Shown: one piece after another, positions 9,514 through 21,100 of the stretch
How the letters are laid out: each line of letters begins with the position of its first letter
How positions within the stretch are numbered: position 1 is the stretch's first letter
DNA from: Carex sylvatica
Taxonomy: Eukaryota > Streptophyta > Magnoliopsida > Poales > Cyperaceae
NCBI GenBank assembly: GCA_964058845.1
Contig: CAXKVR010000176.1
Coordinates: 1-54,316, forward strand
Direction: 5' to 3'
DNA length: 54,316 bases
The notes under the pieces: model-generated
The model's database searches: none
What the model saw: the letters and a program-made list of their open reading frames with translations, nothing else
What the model was told of the DNA's origin: nothing
Translations under genes and position numbers: made by a program

Positions 9514-10926
9514 ATGGCACAAAACAATAAGAAGACTGTTCGAGGCAAGGCTACGGTTCTTGCAATTGGCACTGCTGTGCCACCCAACTTCATCTATCAG
9601 CCAGATTATCCCGACTACTACTTCCAGATTACCAAGAGCGACCACCTTACCGAACTCAAGCAAAAGTTTACTAGATTATGTAATCAATCACTGGTCTTCT
9701 TCCTTTGCTTTAATCTTCCTACTAATCCATCAATATATTTTTGTATTTAGAATATATTCCACATATTTTTTTACTAAAGGTTAGAGATCAGGCCATCCAA
9801 CACTTAATATCAACAAGGCGATTTTTTCATTTGGGTTTCGAACGTGCGACCTTCCATATGGAGGGCCTTTGCCACAAGACCAAATGCTGATTCTCATAAA
9901 TTCCACAAATTACTAATGAAACTTTTGTGAATTGCAGGTACCGAGAACAATATTCAAAAGCGCTACTTTTATGCAACAGATGAGGAGCTCAACGATCGCC
10001 CAAGCCTAGTAACTCAGAAGGAGCAGTCGTTAGACCCAAACGCTTTGCTTGTTCCCGAGGTAATGAAACTAGGCAAGGAAGCAGCAGAACAGGCATTTCA
10101 CGAGTGGGGCCAACCAAGGTCTAGGATTACCCACCTCATTTTCCATACTACCACCGGCAGCATTCACATGCCTGGTCCGGACTACCAACTATACAAACTT
10201 TTGGGACTTGAACCCACGGTGAACCGCTACATGCTTTACCCCGTTGGCTGCTATGCAGGTGGTGCTGTGCTTCGCCTAGCGAAAGACCTAGCTGAGAACA
10301 ACCCCGGTGCTCGTGTGCTCGCTATCTGCTCAGAGAGCACTGCCAAAATCTTTCGCAGCCCATCTGAATCCTCCATGGATACCCTTGTTGCCAACGCTTT
10401 GTTCGGTAATGGTGCTGGAGCTGTCATTGTTGGTTCTGAACCGGACAAGTTTATTGAGCGACCTCTCTATGAGATTCTCTCAACAGGCCAATCCATTATC
10501 CCAGGGACAGAGGATGCTCTTGGTGGCCGGGATGAGGGGCAATTGGAATTGAATTTTGCCCATACTGTGCCAATGCATATCACCAATAACATTAGAAAGC
10601 ATGTATCTACTGCGTTTGAACCTCTGGGGATCTCAGACTGGAATTCTCTGTTTTGGATTGTGCAACCAGGTGCACTGAAGATATTAGACGGCGTAGAAAC
10701 AGAGCTCAAGCTAGAGAAGGATAAGTTGCTTCCATCAAGGCATGTGTTAGAGGAGTTTGGCAACATGGCAAGTGGTACTGTGATTTTTGTCATGGATGAG
10801 ATGAGGAAGAGATCAAGAGGGAAGTCCACCACCGGCGAAGGAGCAGAATTTGGGGTGGTCTTAGGGTTTGGTCCAGGCATTACAATCGAGACAGTTGTTC
10901 TCCGTGCTCTTACTGTACCTGTTTGA
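9514..10926 (+). CDS. Type III polyketide synthase (CHS superfamily), catalytic His replaced by Gln
   Basis: Two exons, 9514-9679 and 9938-10926 (GT-AG), give 384 residues, slightly shorter than the usual 390-400. The 258-bp intron interrupts the Cys56 codon, the conserved intron site of the family. The start is chosen because [20 protein letters not shown] aligns with family N-termini. An in-frame upstream ATG at 9412 would precede the TATA box. Catalytic Cys160 (PVGCYAGG), the Phe211 region (ALFGNGAG), Asn331 (FGNM) and GFGPG (365-369) are present. The expected catalytic His in the FWxxHPGG motif is Gln298 (CAA, 10663-10665). Other active-site positions also differ from chalcone synthase: Ile at the Thr197 position, Leu at the Phe265 position, and an extra residue in the [10 protein letters not shown] loop. 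Such enzymes condense malonyl-CoA with a CoA-linked starter in the cytosol; product and activity here are unknown. The frame is fully open, so a diverged functional enzyme is as likely as a young pseudogene. Confidence 0.93.
9779..9900 (-). mobile_element. tRNA-derived SINE remnant in the PKS intron
   Basis: Read on the minus strand, TGGCAAAGGCC (9864-9874) fits a tRNA A box and GTTCGAAACC (9834-9843) fits a B box, with about 20 bp between them. This is the arrangement of an internal RNA polymerase III promoter. It is followed by an unrelated body ending near GATCTCTAACC. The ends and target duplication were not resolved. The A/B box pairing is what I see; the SINE identity is inference. Confidence 0.55.
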
Positions 10927-11880
10927 TACCTACTGTGGTTCTGCATGTGCATGGCTGTATTGTTATAACTATGAATAAGTGTCATGCAAGTTATGTTATG
11001 TATGGTTTTTATTAAATATTAATTATATTATGTTGTATTATGTTATGTTATTTCTGCTATATACATATAAATAAAGTTGGGCATTACATATGTTATTTTC
11101 TGCTATATATAAATATATTTTGTTTCTGCTATGCCATCGTATGGTACGGTATATATGTTAATGAATGTTATGTTCTAACATAGCATGCATGAATATGACA
11201 TGGTATATGGACATTTCTTCTGAGTTCCACTTGCAGGATTAATATTCAACTAGTGCGTATGGGGTTGATCATGCATTTAGTTCATTGATCTTCGCTGTTG
11301 AGAGAAAATTTTATAACTCAAGGATCCTAATTTAAAAGTGGGAAAAAAATAATACATCAAATATATATTTGGAACTAGTGTAAGATTTAAAAATTAGAAT
11401 CCCGTTTCTATTGGCTGCAATACAGATGTCTCGCGCGATTCTTTGTAATTTAGACACCGATTTGAAAGATTTCTAAAAGTGCGGACTAAATCCTAATATT
11501 AAATTAAGAGCACGGTATGCAAAATGCAGGTTGAATCTCTAAATGTAGGGTGAAATCTAGAATGCATGTTGAATTATGTTAATGCCTCATAAATTCTTAA
11601 ATGAAAGTTGAGTTCCAAAATACAAGTTAGTAACAAAAATATTATGGGATAAATATATTTAGGGTAATTAATTCACCATAATACACTTCTACTAAAAGGG
11701 GATCTTATATCATACATGTTCTAACAGTTTAGATTGAATCTGGTCTCAAGCCAATACACTGAAGGAATTTTGGCAAGTTAACAACTAGAAAGATTATTCT
11801 ATCGGTTGGGCACAAATTTCCTGCAGTTCAGATAATTCTTTAATCCACTCCAAATAAATTGTAATAATAGTGTGGATATA
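10927..11880. other. 3' flank of PKS gene, nothing recognised
   Basis: TA-rich DNA with TATGTTATGTTAT and TATATAAATA words, which probably include the PKS polyadenylation region. No open frame or transposon end was recognised. Confidence 0.4.
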
Positions 11881-11921
11881 ATTGATTATTACCGTTGGTA
11901 TCAACTATCCACGGTAATAAT

Positions 11922-12616
11922 CATAGATGGAAAAATGGGCCGTTCCGGAATGGAATCGTACGGAACCGATCCTATATCTGACTGAGTTATGCGAAAGACC
12001 AGATTTTTGGCCGAAACTGTCAGACTAAGTCAAATTCCGGAATCGTACGGAACTGATCCTATATCTGACTGAGTTATGCGAAAGACCAGAATTTCGGCCG
12101 AAACTGTCGGACTAAGTCAAAAATTATTTCATAAATTATTTCAAAAATTGACCAGAATTTCGGCCGAAACAGATGTTTTCCAAAATTATTTCAAAAATTG
12201 ACCCAAGCCGGACTTGAGCCGTGGCCCTATTGATTGAGAAATTTGATCTTTACCGATACATTACTTCAAAGTACCATCCAAACACAAACGAAATTTGTTG
12301 CTATTAAATGAAACTATAATATTTAAACTATAAATGCATTTGAGACTAACCCCTCAAAGGACCATCCAAATTAAACACATATTTTTTAATTACAAATTTC
12401 TCTCAATACCCCTATTCATAGCACTTATAAGACTTTGTACTAGTTATATTTTAGATTTTGTTTTAATTGTAATAATAGTATTATATTATATAAATAAATT
12501 ATTTATATGTAATATTTTGTTTTAATATAACAAATATTTTTTTACAAACTTTTTTACTATTTTTTAGCATAAAATAAGAGATGATCCCAATTCCGATTCC
12601 AATTTTTCCTTTTATG
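11922..12616. mobile_element. Non-autonomous hAT element, family H1, copy 1
   Basis: The element is 695 bp. Ends CATAGATGGAAAAATGGG and (inverted) CATAAAAGGAAAAATTGG form the terminal repeats. It is flanked by a perfect 8-bp target duplication GTAATAAT (11914-11921 and 12617-12624), diagnostic of hAT transposition. The left subterminal region has an 87-bp direct repeat (AATCGTACGG at 11954 and 12041) rich in TTCGGCCGAAAC motifs. No transposase is encoded. A 684-bp relative lies at 51071. Confidence 0.88.
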
Positions 12617-12904
12617 GTAATAATTCCATGGGCAATAATTCTCTCCATGAGAATATTTATTTCTGTGAACTTACTAACGACAATAGTCCATTCCACAATC
12701 CAATCCTACTGCATTGTCGCTGCCAGCCTGACGAACCGGCCCAAAAATCAGTTCAAAATGATTAGAGGTGCTTTATCATGATGCGCACCCGATAACCCAT
12801 CAAATGGGTGCTATTTGCAGTTTTGCACCCTTTCCTCTCTTGGCTGACCCCATATAATACCTCTCTCTCTCCCCACATAACACACTCGTCGTTTCCTGTG
12901 GACC

Positions 12905-14015
12905 CATGAACAGTAACTCATGAATTGCAGCCACATGATTAGAAATCATGGACAGTGCTGTGAATAGTACCGTGAGAACTATTGTGAACATTACTGGGTG
13001 AATAGTAATTCAGAATATAGTACCATCTTTAGTACCATGAACAGTACCGGGTGAATAGTAGTTAAGATTATAGTACCGGAACGGCATTACAGATTATAGA
13101 AATTCATATCATAGTCCCGGAACATTAATTCAGATTATACTACTCCCAACAGTACAGGAATATTAATTCAGTTTATAGTGCTGTGAATAGTACCAGAATA
13201 GTATTTCAGATTATACTACCTTGGATAGTAATTCAGATCATAGTACTGTGAGCAGTCCCGGAACAGCAATTCAGATTATAGTACCAGAAAATTAATTCAT
13301 ATTATAGTACCGTAAACAGTACAAGAAGATTAATTCATATTGTATTACCGTTAACAGTACCGGAATAGTCATGAATAGTAATTGAGATTATAGTACCGTG
13401 AATAGTACCTGGGGAATAGTAATTTGTATTATAGTACCGTGAATAGTATTCAGATTGTATTACCGGAACAGTAACTCGGATTATAGTACTGTGAACAGCA
13501 TTACAGAATATAGTAATTCATATCATAGTCCCGGAACATTAATTCAGATTATACTACTTCGAACAGTACAGGAATATTAATTCAGTTTATAGTGCTGTGA
13601 ATAGTACCGGAATAGCATTTCAGATTATACTACCTTGTATAGTAATTCAGATCATAGTACTGTGAGCAGTCCCGGAACAGCAATTCAGATTAATTATAGT
13701 ACCAGAAAATTAATTCATATTATAGTACTGTGAACAGTACAAGAAGATTAATTCATATTGTATTACCGTTAACAGTACCGGAATAGTCATGAATTGTAAT
13801 TGAGATTATAGTACCGTGAATAGTACCTGGGGAATAGTAATTCGTATTATAGTACCGTGAATAGTATTCAGATTGTAGTACCGGAACAGTAACTCGGATT
13901 ATAGTACTGTGAACAGTTCCCTGAATAGTATTTTAGATTACAGTACTGTAAATAGTACTGAACAGTTGTTCAGATTATAGTACCAGAACAGTAATTCAGG
14001 TTATAGTACCGTGAA
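12905..14015. repeat. GAACAGTACCG tandem array with 414-bp higher-order period
   Basis: Degenerate units of about 35-45 bp carry the words GAACAGTACCGG, AATAGTAATTCAGATTATAGTACC and TAGTACCGTGAA. On top of this, a block starting CATATCATAGTCCCGGAAC at 13105 recurs at 13519, a 414-bp higher-order repeat present about twice with high similarity. It is a satellite-like local expansion. The open frames here are artefacts. Confidence 0.9.
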
Positions 14016-14019
14016 CAGT

Positions 14020-15055
14020 ATTTTAAGTATGTGGTTAAGTATACGAAAATCTGAAATTATAATGTCTTTAATGTTATATCTGAAAATTTAAGCTATTATT
14101 AAGTATGTGGTTAAGTATACTAAAATCTGAAAATATTTTTTGTTGATAATTATTCTCTTCAATTATATTAAAATCTGGATTATTAATATGTATTTTCTTC
14201 CATTATATTAAATTTGCAAAAATTTCTTTATAAATAAGTATTTTCTTTAATTATATTAGAAATAGATTTATAATGCGAATTTAAGAAAGACCAATCAAAT
14301 GACAATGTCTAGAATTATTTTTATTATTTAGAAACGATATTAATTAAAGTAAGAAACTAAATAACTTTGGTTCAAGTCTAGAGATTGAGGAACGTCAAGA
14401 GTACGCTCTAGGAACCTACAGAATTTTAGGTGTGGTGTACTTATCTCGGATAGTTGTAAAATTACTTTATGATTTTCATTAAGTAATTATGTTTGTTATT
14501 TTATTAGATGAATTGTACATATAGAAATCTAATGAAAAATACCATGAATGTGGTTGAAATGGATTTTGGAAAGAAACGTTATATATGTGATTAGAGTAGG
14601 ATATGATGATTAGTGAACAGGGGCTGATATATTTATGTATCATGATGTATACATCGAGTTGTAAGACTCCTCGTTAACGTGGCAGCTTCTTGAGGTGTTT
14701 CGTGGCCACGGGTCTAACCCTAATTTGCTATTAGGGCAACAACAATGCCCAATTTGCTTGACGTTCGTTGTTTTGATGACAAACGTCTAGAGAAAAATAA
14801 ATGGGAAGTGAAAAAAAAAAATGTTTCTGAATAAATTACTAAATTAATGCATCATTGGATAGATTTCATTAATTCAACTTGAATGCGAAATATACATTTT
14901 ATATCTAAAGATAATTTCACAAAGATCTGAGCATGAACTAAAAACCTTTTAATTTTTTTGTTAGTTTGTACAGCAGCCCAAGTTCACATTAAATACTAAA
15001 TAGCAAAGTTAGGTAGGAGATCCCACATTAATATTCAATGTTAATTGCTGGCCCC
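14020..15055. other. Intergenic, weakly retroelement-like
   Basis: AT-rich, with no open frame. TTAAGTATGTGGTTAAGTATAC is duplicated near 14030 and 14098. The 14370-14720 stretch, with ACGCTCTAGGAACC and CTCGTTAACGTGGCAGC, resembles LTR-type sequence in texture only. Confidence 0.3.
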
Positions 15056-15059
15056 ACAC

Positions 15060-15290
15060 AATAAATACTAACTAACAAAGTTAGGTTGCAGATCAAAGAT
15101 GTAAATCGTATGTTTTGTAGTAATGAAATGAAACAAAGACTGGGAAATTATTTTGACATTGGACCATGAAAATCGTATATTTTTCGAACTACAAGAGAAA
15201 GATAATCTATGGCAATAGAAGTTACGACAGAGACCTCTGGTGTTAATCTGAAAATTATTTTGACATTGGACCATGTAAATCGTATAGTTT
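15060..15290. repeat. Dispersed repeat D, copy 2
   Basis: Partner of 8640-8840 in direct orientation. Its last part (TGAAAATTATTTTGACATTGG at about 15250) repeats an internal piece of itself, so the copy is partly reduplicated. Confidence 0.7.
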
Positions 15291-15419
15291 TTGTAATTTC
15301 TTATGCATTGTTTTTAAAAATATATCGGTACAGTACTTTTTCGAATCAAGCTCCGCTGCAAATTGCATTGTTTTAAAATGTGATTTTGTTTATGCATGCG
15401 GAAGGCTTTGCATATCGCA

Positions 15420-15609
15420 CAGAGGCGGAGGCAAGAAGGACGAATGGGGGTCAATTGACCCCCATATTGTTTCAAAAAAATTGCATTTATGTGTGATTTT
15501 CTATTTAACTAGTAAAATGTCATACTCCCATTCTCAGTATTAAAATTTTATATGATTGATCCCCATTCATGTTTGACCCCCATTGCTTGAAAATCTGGCT
15601 CCGCCCCTG
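15420..15609. mobile_element. hAT MITE, family H2, copy 1 (190 bp)
   Basis: Ends CAGAGGCGGAGGCAAG and CTGGCTCCGCCCCTG form imperfect terminal inverted repeats. They are flanked by a perfect 8-bp duplication ATATCGCA (15412-15419 and 15610-15617). Internal GGGGTCAATTGACCCCC palindromes are also present. It is homologous along its length to the 191-bp element inside the LACS gene at 22563. Confidence 0.9.
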
Positions 15610-15899
15610 ATATCGCATATGCAGATTTGTATGCAGAAGTACATATGCGGTTTTACTATGCTTTGTTAAAGAAATATAGATAAAATAAAACTAATTTATA
15701 TCTAAATACTTTGTTTTGTCTAGTGATTTGTGCTCTTTACTATATTATAAACATTATAGATTCTAATTTTCTCCACCGCAAAATAACTTTTTATGCTTTT
15801 TTCAAGTCCACATGTACCGTATATGTGTCCGTATATTCAAAACAGCATGAACTTGACTGCATGAGATTCAGTATGAGGAAGACCACTGCATAAGCATAT

Positions 15900-16330
15900 G
15901 CGGCCACATTTTAAAACACTGTGCCAAATTGTCTTGCTTGCTCTTTTTCTCACCTGCAATAATACTTGTTTTCCTATTACTTTTTCACTTCTCCTCCTCC
16001 ATCAAAACCATGTCTATAACACCAGCTCATTCCCTTCCTCACCAACATCTAGGGCTAGCAAAAAGACTCGTAGCTCGCCACTGCCTTGAGAGGAGTCCTT
16101 GTGGCGGCGCCTTCTTTGAGATGATTCATCGTAGGAGGGGAAGCCAACCATGGTAGGCGCAAAGAGATGATTTGCTGGAGGAAAAGAAGCCTTGTGCATC
16201 TTGAGAGAGGAGTCCTTGTAGCAATGCCTCCTCCACCGAGATGATTCGCCGGAGAACAAGCCAACCATGGCGGCCACAGAGAGATTAGGATTTATGGGGA
16301 AAGCCACTGGGAGATTAGGGTTTTTGGGGA
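15900..16330. other. Coding-like or leader-like segment with 117-bp direct repeat
   Basis: GAGAGGAGTCCTTGT starts two related blocks at about 16088 and 16205 (AGATGATTC, GAAGCCAACCATGG or ACAAGCCAACCATGG shared). They are followed by two GGGAGATTAGG-TTTTTGGGGAAA units typical of plant leader exons. The minus-strand frame 16014-16307 therefore encodes two similar blocks (SGESSRWRRHCYKDSS and YDESSQRRRRHKDSS). I do not recognise a protein and suspect a captured gene leader. Confidence 0.35.
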
Positions 16331-16473
16331 AAAGACGTACAAAAAATCAAGAAATGTTATGTTCGTAGATTCCAAATCAGATCAAAAGAGGGCGACAAAA
16401 TCTTCCGAAGCGGGCTTGTGCACGGAGAGGGGAAGGGATCGAGGAGCGAGATCATGTGCGCTCATTTCAGCAC

Positions 16474-16578
16474 TGATGGTTGTGTCAAGTCTTTTTGTAG
16501 TTTGAAGAAAGCTCTCATTTCAGCACCTATTTTGCAAGCATCTGACTGGTTTCTTCCTTTCGAGATCATGTGCGCTCC
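16474..16578 (+). pseudogene. Ty3/gypsy pol scrap (RT-RNase H junction)
   Basis: The plus frame reads VKSFCSLKKALISAPILQ then ASDWFLPFEIMC, which matches the gypsy polyprotein segment after reverse transcriptase (usual form: LK-LISAPIL-PPDW-LPFE-MCDAS). It is only about 30 residues, and no other pol sequence surrounds it. The words GAGATCATGTGCGCTC (16448 and 16562) and CTCATTTCAGCAC (16461 and 16513) are duplicated around and inside it, as in patchwork filler DNA. Confidence 0.7.
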
Positions 16579-16609
16579 TCGGATTTATCAAATTAATTTT
16601 GGATAACGA

Positions 16610-18190
16610 GAGAATTTTATTTTTTTTATTTTTTTTAGTACAAGTGAGAGGTTGATTTTGCTACCCAAATTCGAGATTTCCGATAGTTAACAGTAGACTA
16701 TACTGTCAAGAAAATCATTTTATATACTTGTGATATTTCTGCTTGGAACACATTTTATTTGACGAATGTTAAATAATATTGGATATGTTGTACTTGATAC
16801 TGAACCGGATCCAGAACTAGATCCGTTTTGGTCCAGACACAAGATCAAATCTGTATATGATCCAGAAAAAAAAAAGAAAAAAAAGCTCAGTCGTGTAAGA
16901 AAAAAACACTGTGAACTGGAGATTTTACTGTTTTGAGATTATGAAGAATTAATGACTGTTACATTTGCATCTGTTTTTTTTCATTATTTCACGTTATTTA
17001 AAATAAAATGTAATGTTTAATATATAATAATTAACCTGCTGGATTTTTGGGTTATCAGTTATAACTATTTTGGAAAATTAGTGATTGAACTGATTTCCAC
17101 CAATCCGATCAGTAGATCATTGATCTGAATTCTTACTAGGTCGATCTCTGGTCCGGTCTGGTTCTAATAAGATTTATTGAATGAACTTTTTGGCAATGTA
17201 TTATCGTTTTACAATTTAATGATTCCATCACTTCATGGGATTAGTAAGAGAATATTAATTATGAGCGAAATTTTACTTCACTGGTCAAAATCCTAAATCC
17301 ATTATTTCCTTAGCTAAAATGTTGATCTTATTTATTTATTCTTGACCAGTAACCAAAATGACTGAGCATTTGCTGCATGCGTTACCAAAATAATTAAGAG
17401 AATATTTTGTGTTTTTTATTGTAAGTTGGCAACTGTTATCTCACAGTTTTCATTGATAAAAAAATAATTACAAAGAAGAGAATATTTTGTTTAAAATTGC
17501 CTTTCATTTAATTAAAAAAAATGAGCTACTCCTTTAGTTACTAGTTGTTTCTTCATTTTTATAGTAATTTTTTTATATATACAAAAAAATTTCAAATTAA
17601 AAATATATATTGAGCTTATATGTGGTCTTTACTATATAATATATATTAAACATAACATATTAAATTTGACTCGGTTTATAATTCATTCAATTTTCTATCA
17701 AACAACTTAATTAAATGTTTTAACAGTGAAATTTTTGCACTTTTGATGAAAAGACATGTCACGAGATCTGCTACTTGTCAGATATGTAAGAATCTATTTT
17801 ATTTATAATATTATAACTATCATTCGCATAAATATAACTATGTTTTTGTGTAAATTGAATTGTAAATGAAAATTTTATCTTCTACATGAAGCTAAAAAAT
17901 AGAACTACCATTCGCATAAATACAAATTAAAATGAATTGTGAATGATATATACTTGCCGTTTTGACTAACATATAGCTATCCATATTAAAATGCATATTT
18001 TAAGCACTTTTCTAAGTATCATTTGGTTCCTCTTCACAGGATCACATATTAGTATCCGCCACTGAAGATCCGAAGTCTTCATCATATCACCAGTATAAAA
18101 ACTGAGCAGCTTAGAGGTGTCCTTGTACCTCTCGCTTACTGAGTTCCTTGAATTTGAACTTTTCTTCAAACAAGAAAAAGAAAAAGAGAA
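16610..18190. other. Intergenic and LACS promoter region
   Basis: AT-rich DNA with no confident feature. CTCTCGCTTACTGAGTTCC and an A/G-rich leader (CAAGAAAAAGAAAAAGAGAATC) precede the LACS start at 18193. GGTCCGGTCTGGTTC (about 17150) loosely pairs with GAACCGGATCCAG (about 16802), perhaps the ends of a decayed element. Confidence 0.4.
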
Positions 18191-18192
18191 TC

Positions 18193-21100
18193 ATGAAGTA
18201 CTTGGTGGAAGCAAAGGAAGGGAGTTAAGGGCTCAATGGGGCCCCCTTGGTGGGACCCGCTTATCGGAGTGTCTTTGCCAAGGACGGCTACTCGTCTCTG
18301 ATCCCTGACCTCGATTCTTGCTGGGATGCTTTCAGGTACTTAAATGTTGGAAATGTTAAAATAAATTAAGCACACCATGTGATCTGAGAGGAAAAGTAAA
18401 AGATAAAACAAACTCTTGGATTTTGAGGTGATGATGTTCTTGATCGGCGTCGCCTTGCTCATCATCTCGCATGACCATTTATAATTGGCCAGGCTTCCTC
18501 GAAGGCTTTTAGTAAACAATGATTCGAGCCTTCCACGATATGAAACACATGATTTATGCAACATTGGCATTTTTGTGTAATAATGCATTTCTCTGTACTA
18601 TTTCTTATTTATGTATGATTCACTTGTAGGCATGCTGTTGAGAAGTATCCGAATAACAGAATGCTTGGCCTTCGTGAAGTTGTAGATGGCAAGGTTTGTA
18701 CAAATGTTTTTTTTATTCATAAATTTTAATTATATCTAGTCCTTCATAATATATGCAATATTACAAGTCATGAGGTAGAGAAGGACAGTCACTATGGGGG
18801 GAAGTATTGAATCGGATTTAAATACATTAGCTAATTGGGTACTCGATAAAAAAATAATGCTTTACTTATAATTTTCAACGCTTTGACTTGTAATTTCTGA
18901 TTCTGTAACTTATAATTCTAATTACCAATCATAATTCAAAAAATTTAACCCGAATTACAAATCAAACATCTAGAAGGAGGCAAAAAAAATTCAAGAGGGA
19001 GACAAAGTAGATTGGGACCGATAAATCATCACTAAAACTCAAAATTCAAGAGGGACGGCTACCCCCCGAGACCATGTAGGTCCGCCCTTGACTATGCGCA
19101 ATTTCTTGAAGAAATTGAGAGAGAAGAGATCATTTAATTTTCTCCTTGAAATTGCTTGGAGAGAATAGTCGATAAGTACTATGTACTTTTACATATAGAA
19201 GAGGAGGGCTTTTATTTTTATTCTTTTTTTAAATTGAGGGGAAGCATAGTTGTTTTGACGCTTATAAGAAATCATTTATGAGAAGTGTGGTGCCATCATA
19301 TGTTATAGGTGTATTTCACATCTTTTTTCTCAAGGTGAGATTTGTTGTCAACGTGGTCATGTGGGATAGAAACAAAAAGAAGAAGAAAACATTAATTGCT
19401 ATTTGATTTTATCATGGCAAGAAAAAGAAGAAGAGAAAATTAACATAGTAACTGGTTTTATATTTTTGTAGCCTGGAGAATACATCTGGCAAACTTATAA
19501 GGAAGTATATGAAATTGTGATCAAGGTTGGTTCTGCCATTAGGAGCCTTGACATTGAAAAGGTAAAGCAAATTATCAATTTTACTTTTGGAATTTATGTT
19601 CTTTAACAGATCCACTACTGAAATATATTTCCGAATTACGAATTTATCCTTATATTATTCCTCTCAGGGAATTCGTTGCGGCATTTATGGAGCGAATTGT
19701 CCTGAGTGGATCATGAGCTTGGAGGTATGTGTTGGTGCATGTCTAAAATTATTAAGCTAAGAATTTCTTTATCACTACTATGACTTCTAATATACCAAGT
19801 TCAATTACTTCTTTAAAAAAAAAGTTTAAATTGAATTGTGTTTGTTTGGGATTTATTACTATATATACTGACACCATTTTCCTGTTTTTTTAGGCTTGCA
19901 ATGCTCATGGGCTTTGTTGTGTTCCCTTATACGATACTCTCGGTTAGTATCTTCCTAATCATAATTAACATCTTTCTCTGTTTTAGGCTTTCAGAGAAGT
20001 ATTCTTATTTGTCCATGTTTTACTTCCAATTCCGTGTTGTATAATATTTTAAATTTTGTATTGTTACTAGGTGCCAGTGCAGTAGAGTTCATTATTTGTC
20101 ATGCTGAAGTTCAGATTGCATTTGTCGATGAAAGAAAAATAGCAGAGGTACTCCCAAATTTCAAACCAAAACATAAATTGACAAGTACCAGTCCTAAATA
20201 CTAGCGCTTTTAGATCAATATGCATTATTTTATCTTGCACTATTTCAGTTGCTCAAGACCTTCCCAGCCTCGGCCAAATTCCTGAAAGGTACTGTTTTTT
20301 CAAGGTGTAAAATTGGACCCTTCCATGCAGATTTCTTGTTCTTATTCTTATTTATTCCCGATTTGTATCCAGTTATTGTTAGCTTTGGCAATGTAACTCC
20401 TGAACAAAGAGAAGAGGCCGAAAAGAATGGCATATCGATCTACCAATGGAACGATTTCTTGTTACTGGTATGGCCTATTCCCTAGTTGCAAATTTTTTTG
20501 TTGTTGCTCTGATACTAAACCAACATATCACCTTACCATCGAAGGCAGATTAGAGATTATCGCCATTTCTCCCCCCAATTTGTTCTTATATGTGAAATTT
20601 GTGATCAATCTTGCTACTAATATATTCGTTGAATTCTAATCTGTAGGGCCAGGATAAACATTATGATCTGCCTGTAATGGAGAAAAAAGACGTATGCACT
20701 ATTATGTACACTAGTGGTTCGACCGGGGAACCCAAAGGGGTCATGATCTCTAACCATGGCATTCTTTCTATGATGGCTGGTGTGATGCGGATGCTTGAAT
20801 GTTCATACTTCCCGGTTAGTACTAGACTATTGGTCTTTATTATTTCTTATTTATTAAGTATTAACATTCACAAAAATAAAACCAGAAGGTGTTCTATATT
20901 CTTGAAATCCTAAAGAAGACTCTTGAATTTATTCAATTGGTCTGCAGATTAATGACACTGATGTATACATGTCGTATCTACCACTTACACATATGCTTGA
21001 TCGGGCGCTTGAAGAGTTATTCATTTTTAACGGCACATCTATTGGCTTCTGGCGAGGGGTATGTTTTTTGTGAAAAATGCCCACATCTCAGTTTTCAGAA

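Noticed and set aside
10467..10985. 172-codon minus-strand frame opposite the PKS gene
   Set aside because: Antisense shadow of a well-supported CHS-family exon; no homology or start context.
15898..16307. Possible small genes with Arg-rich repeats
   Set aside because: The internal repetition comes from a 117-bp DNA duplication in leader-like sequence; no domain recognised.
18117..18308. Plus frame across LACS exon 1 that avoids the stop codon
   Set aside because: It reads exon 1 in the wrong frame; family residues ([15 protein letters not shown]) appear only in the frame containing TAA.
18780..19090. Possible transposon in LACS intron 2 (GGTCCGCCCTTGAC near the right end)
   Set aside because: The end resembles hAT-type termini, but no matching left end or target duplication could be found.
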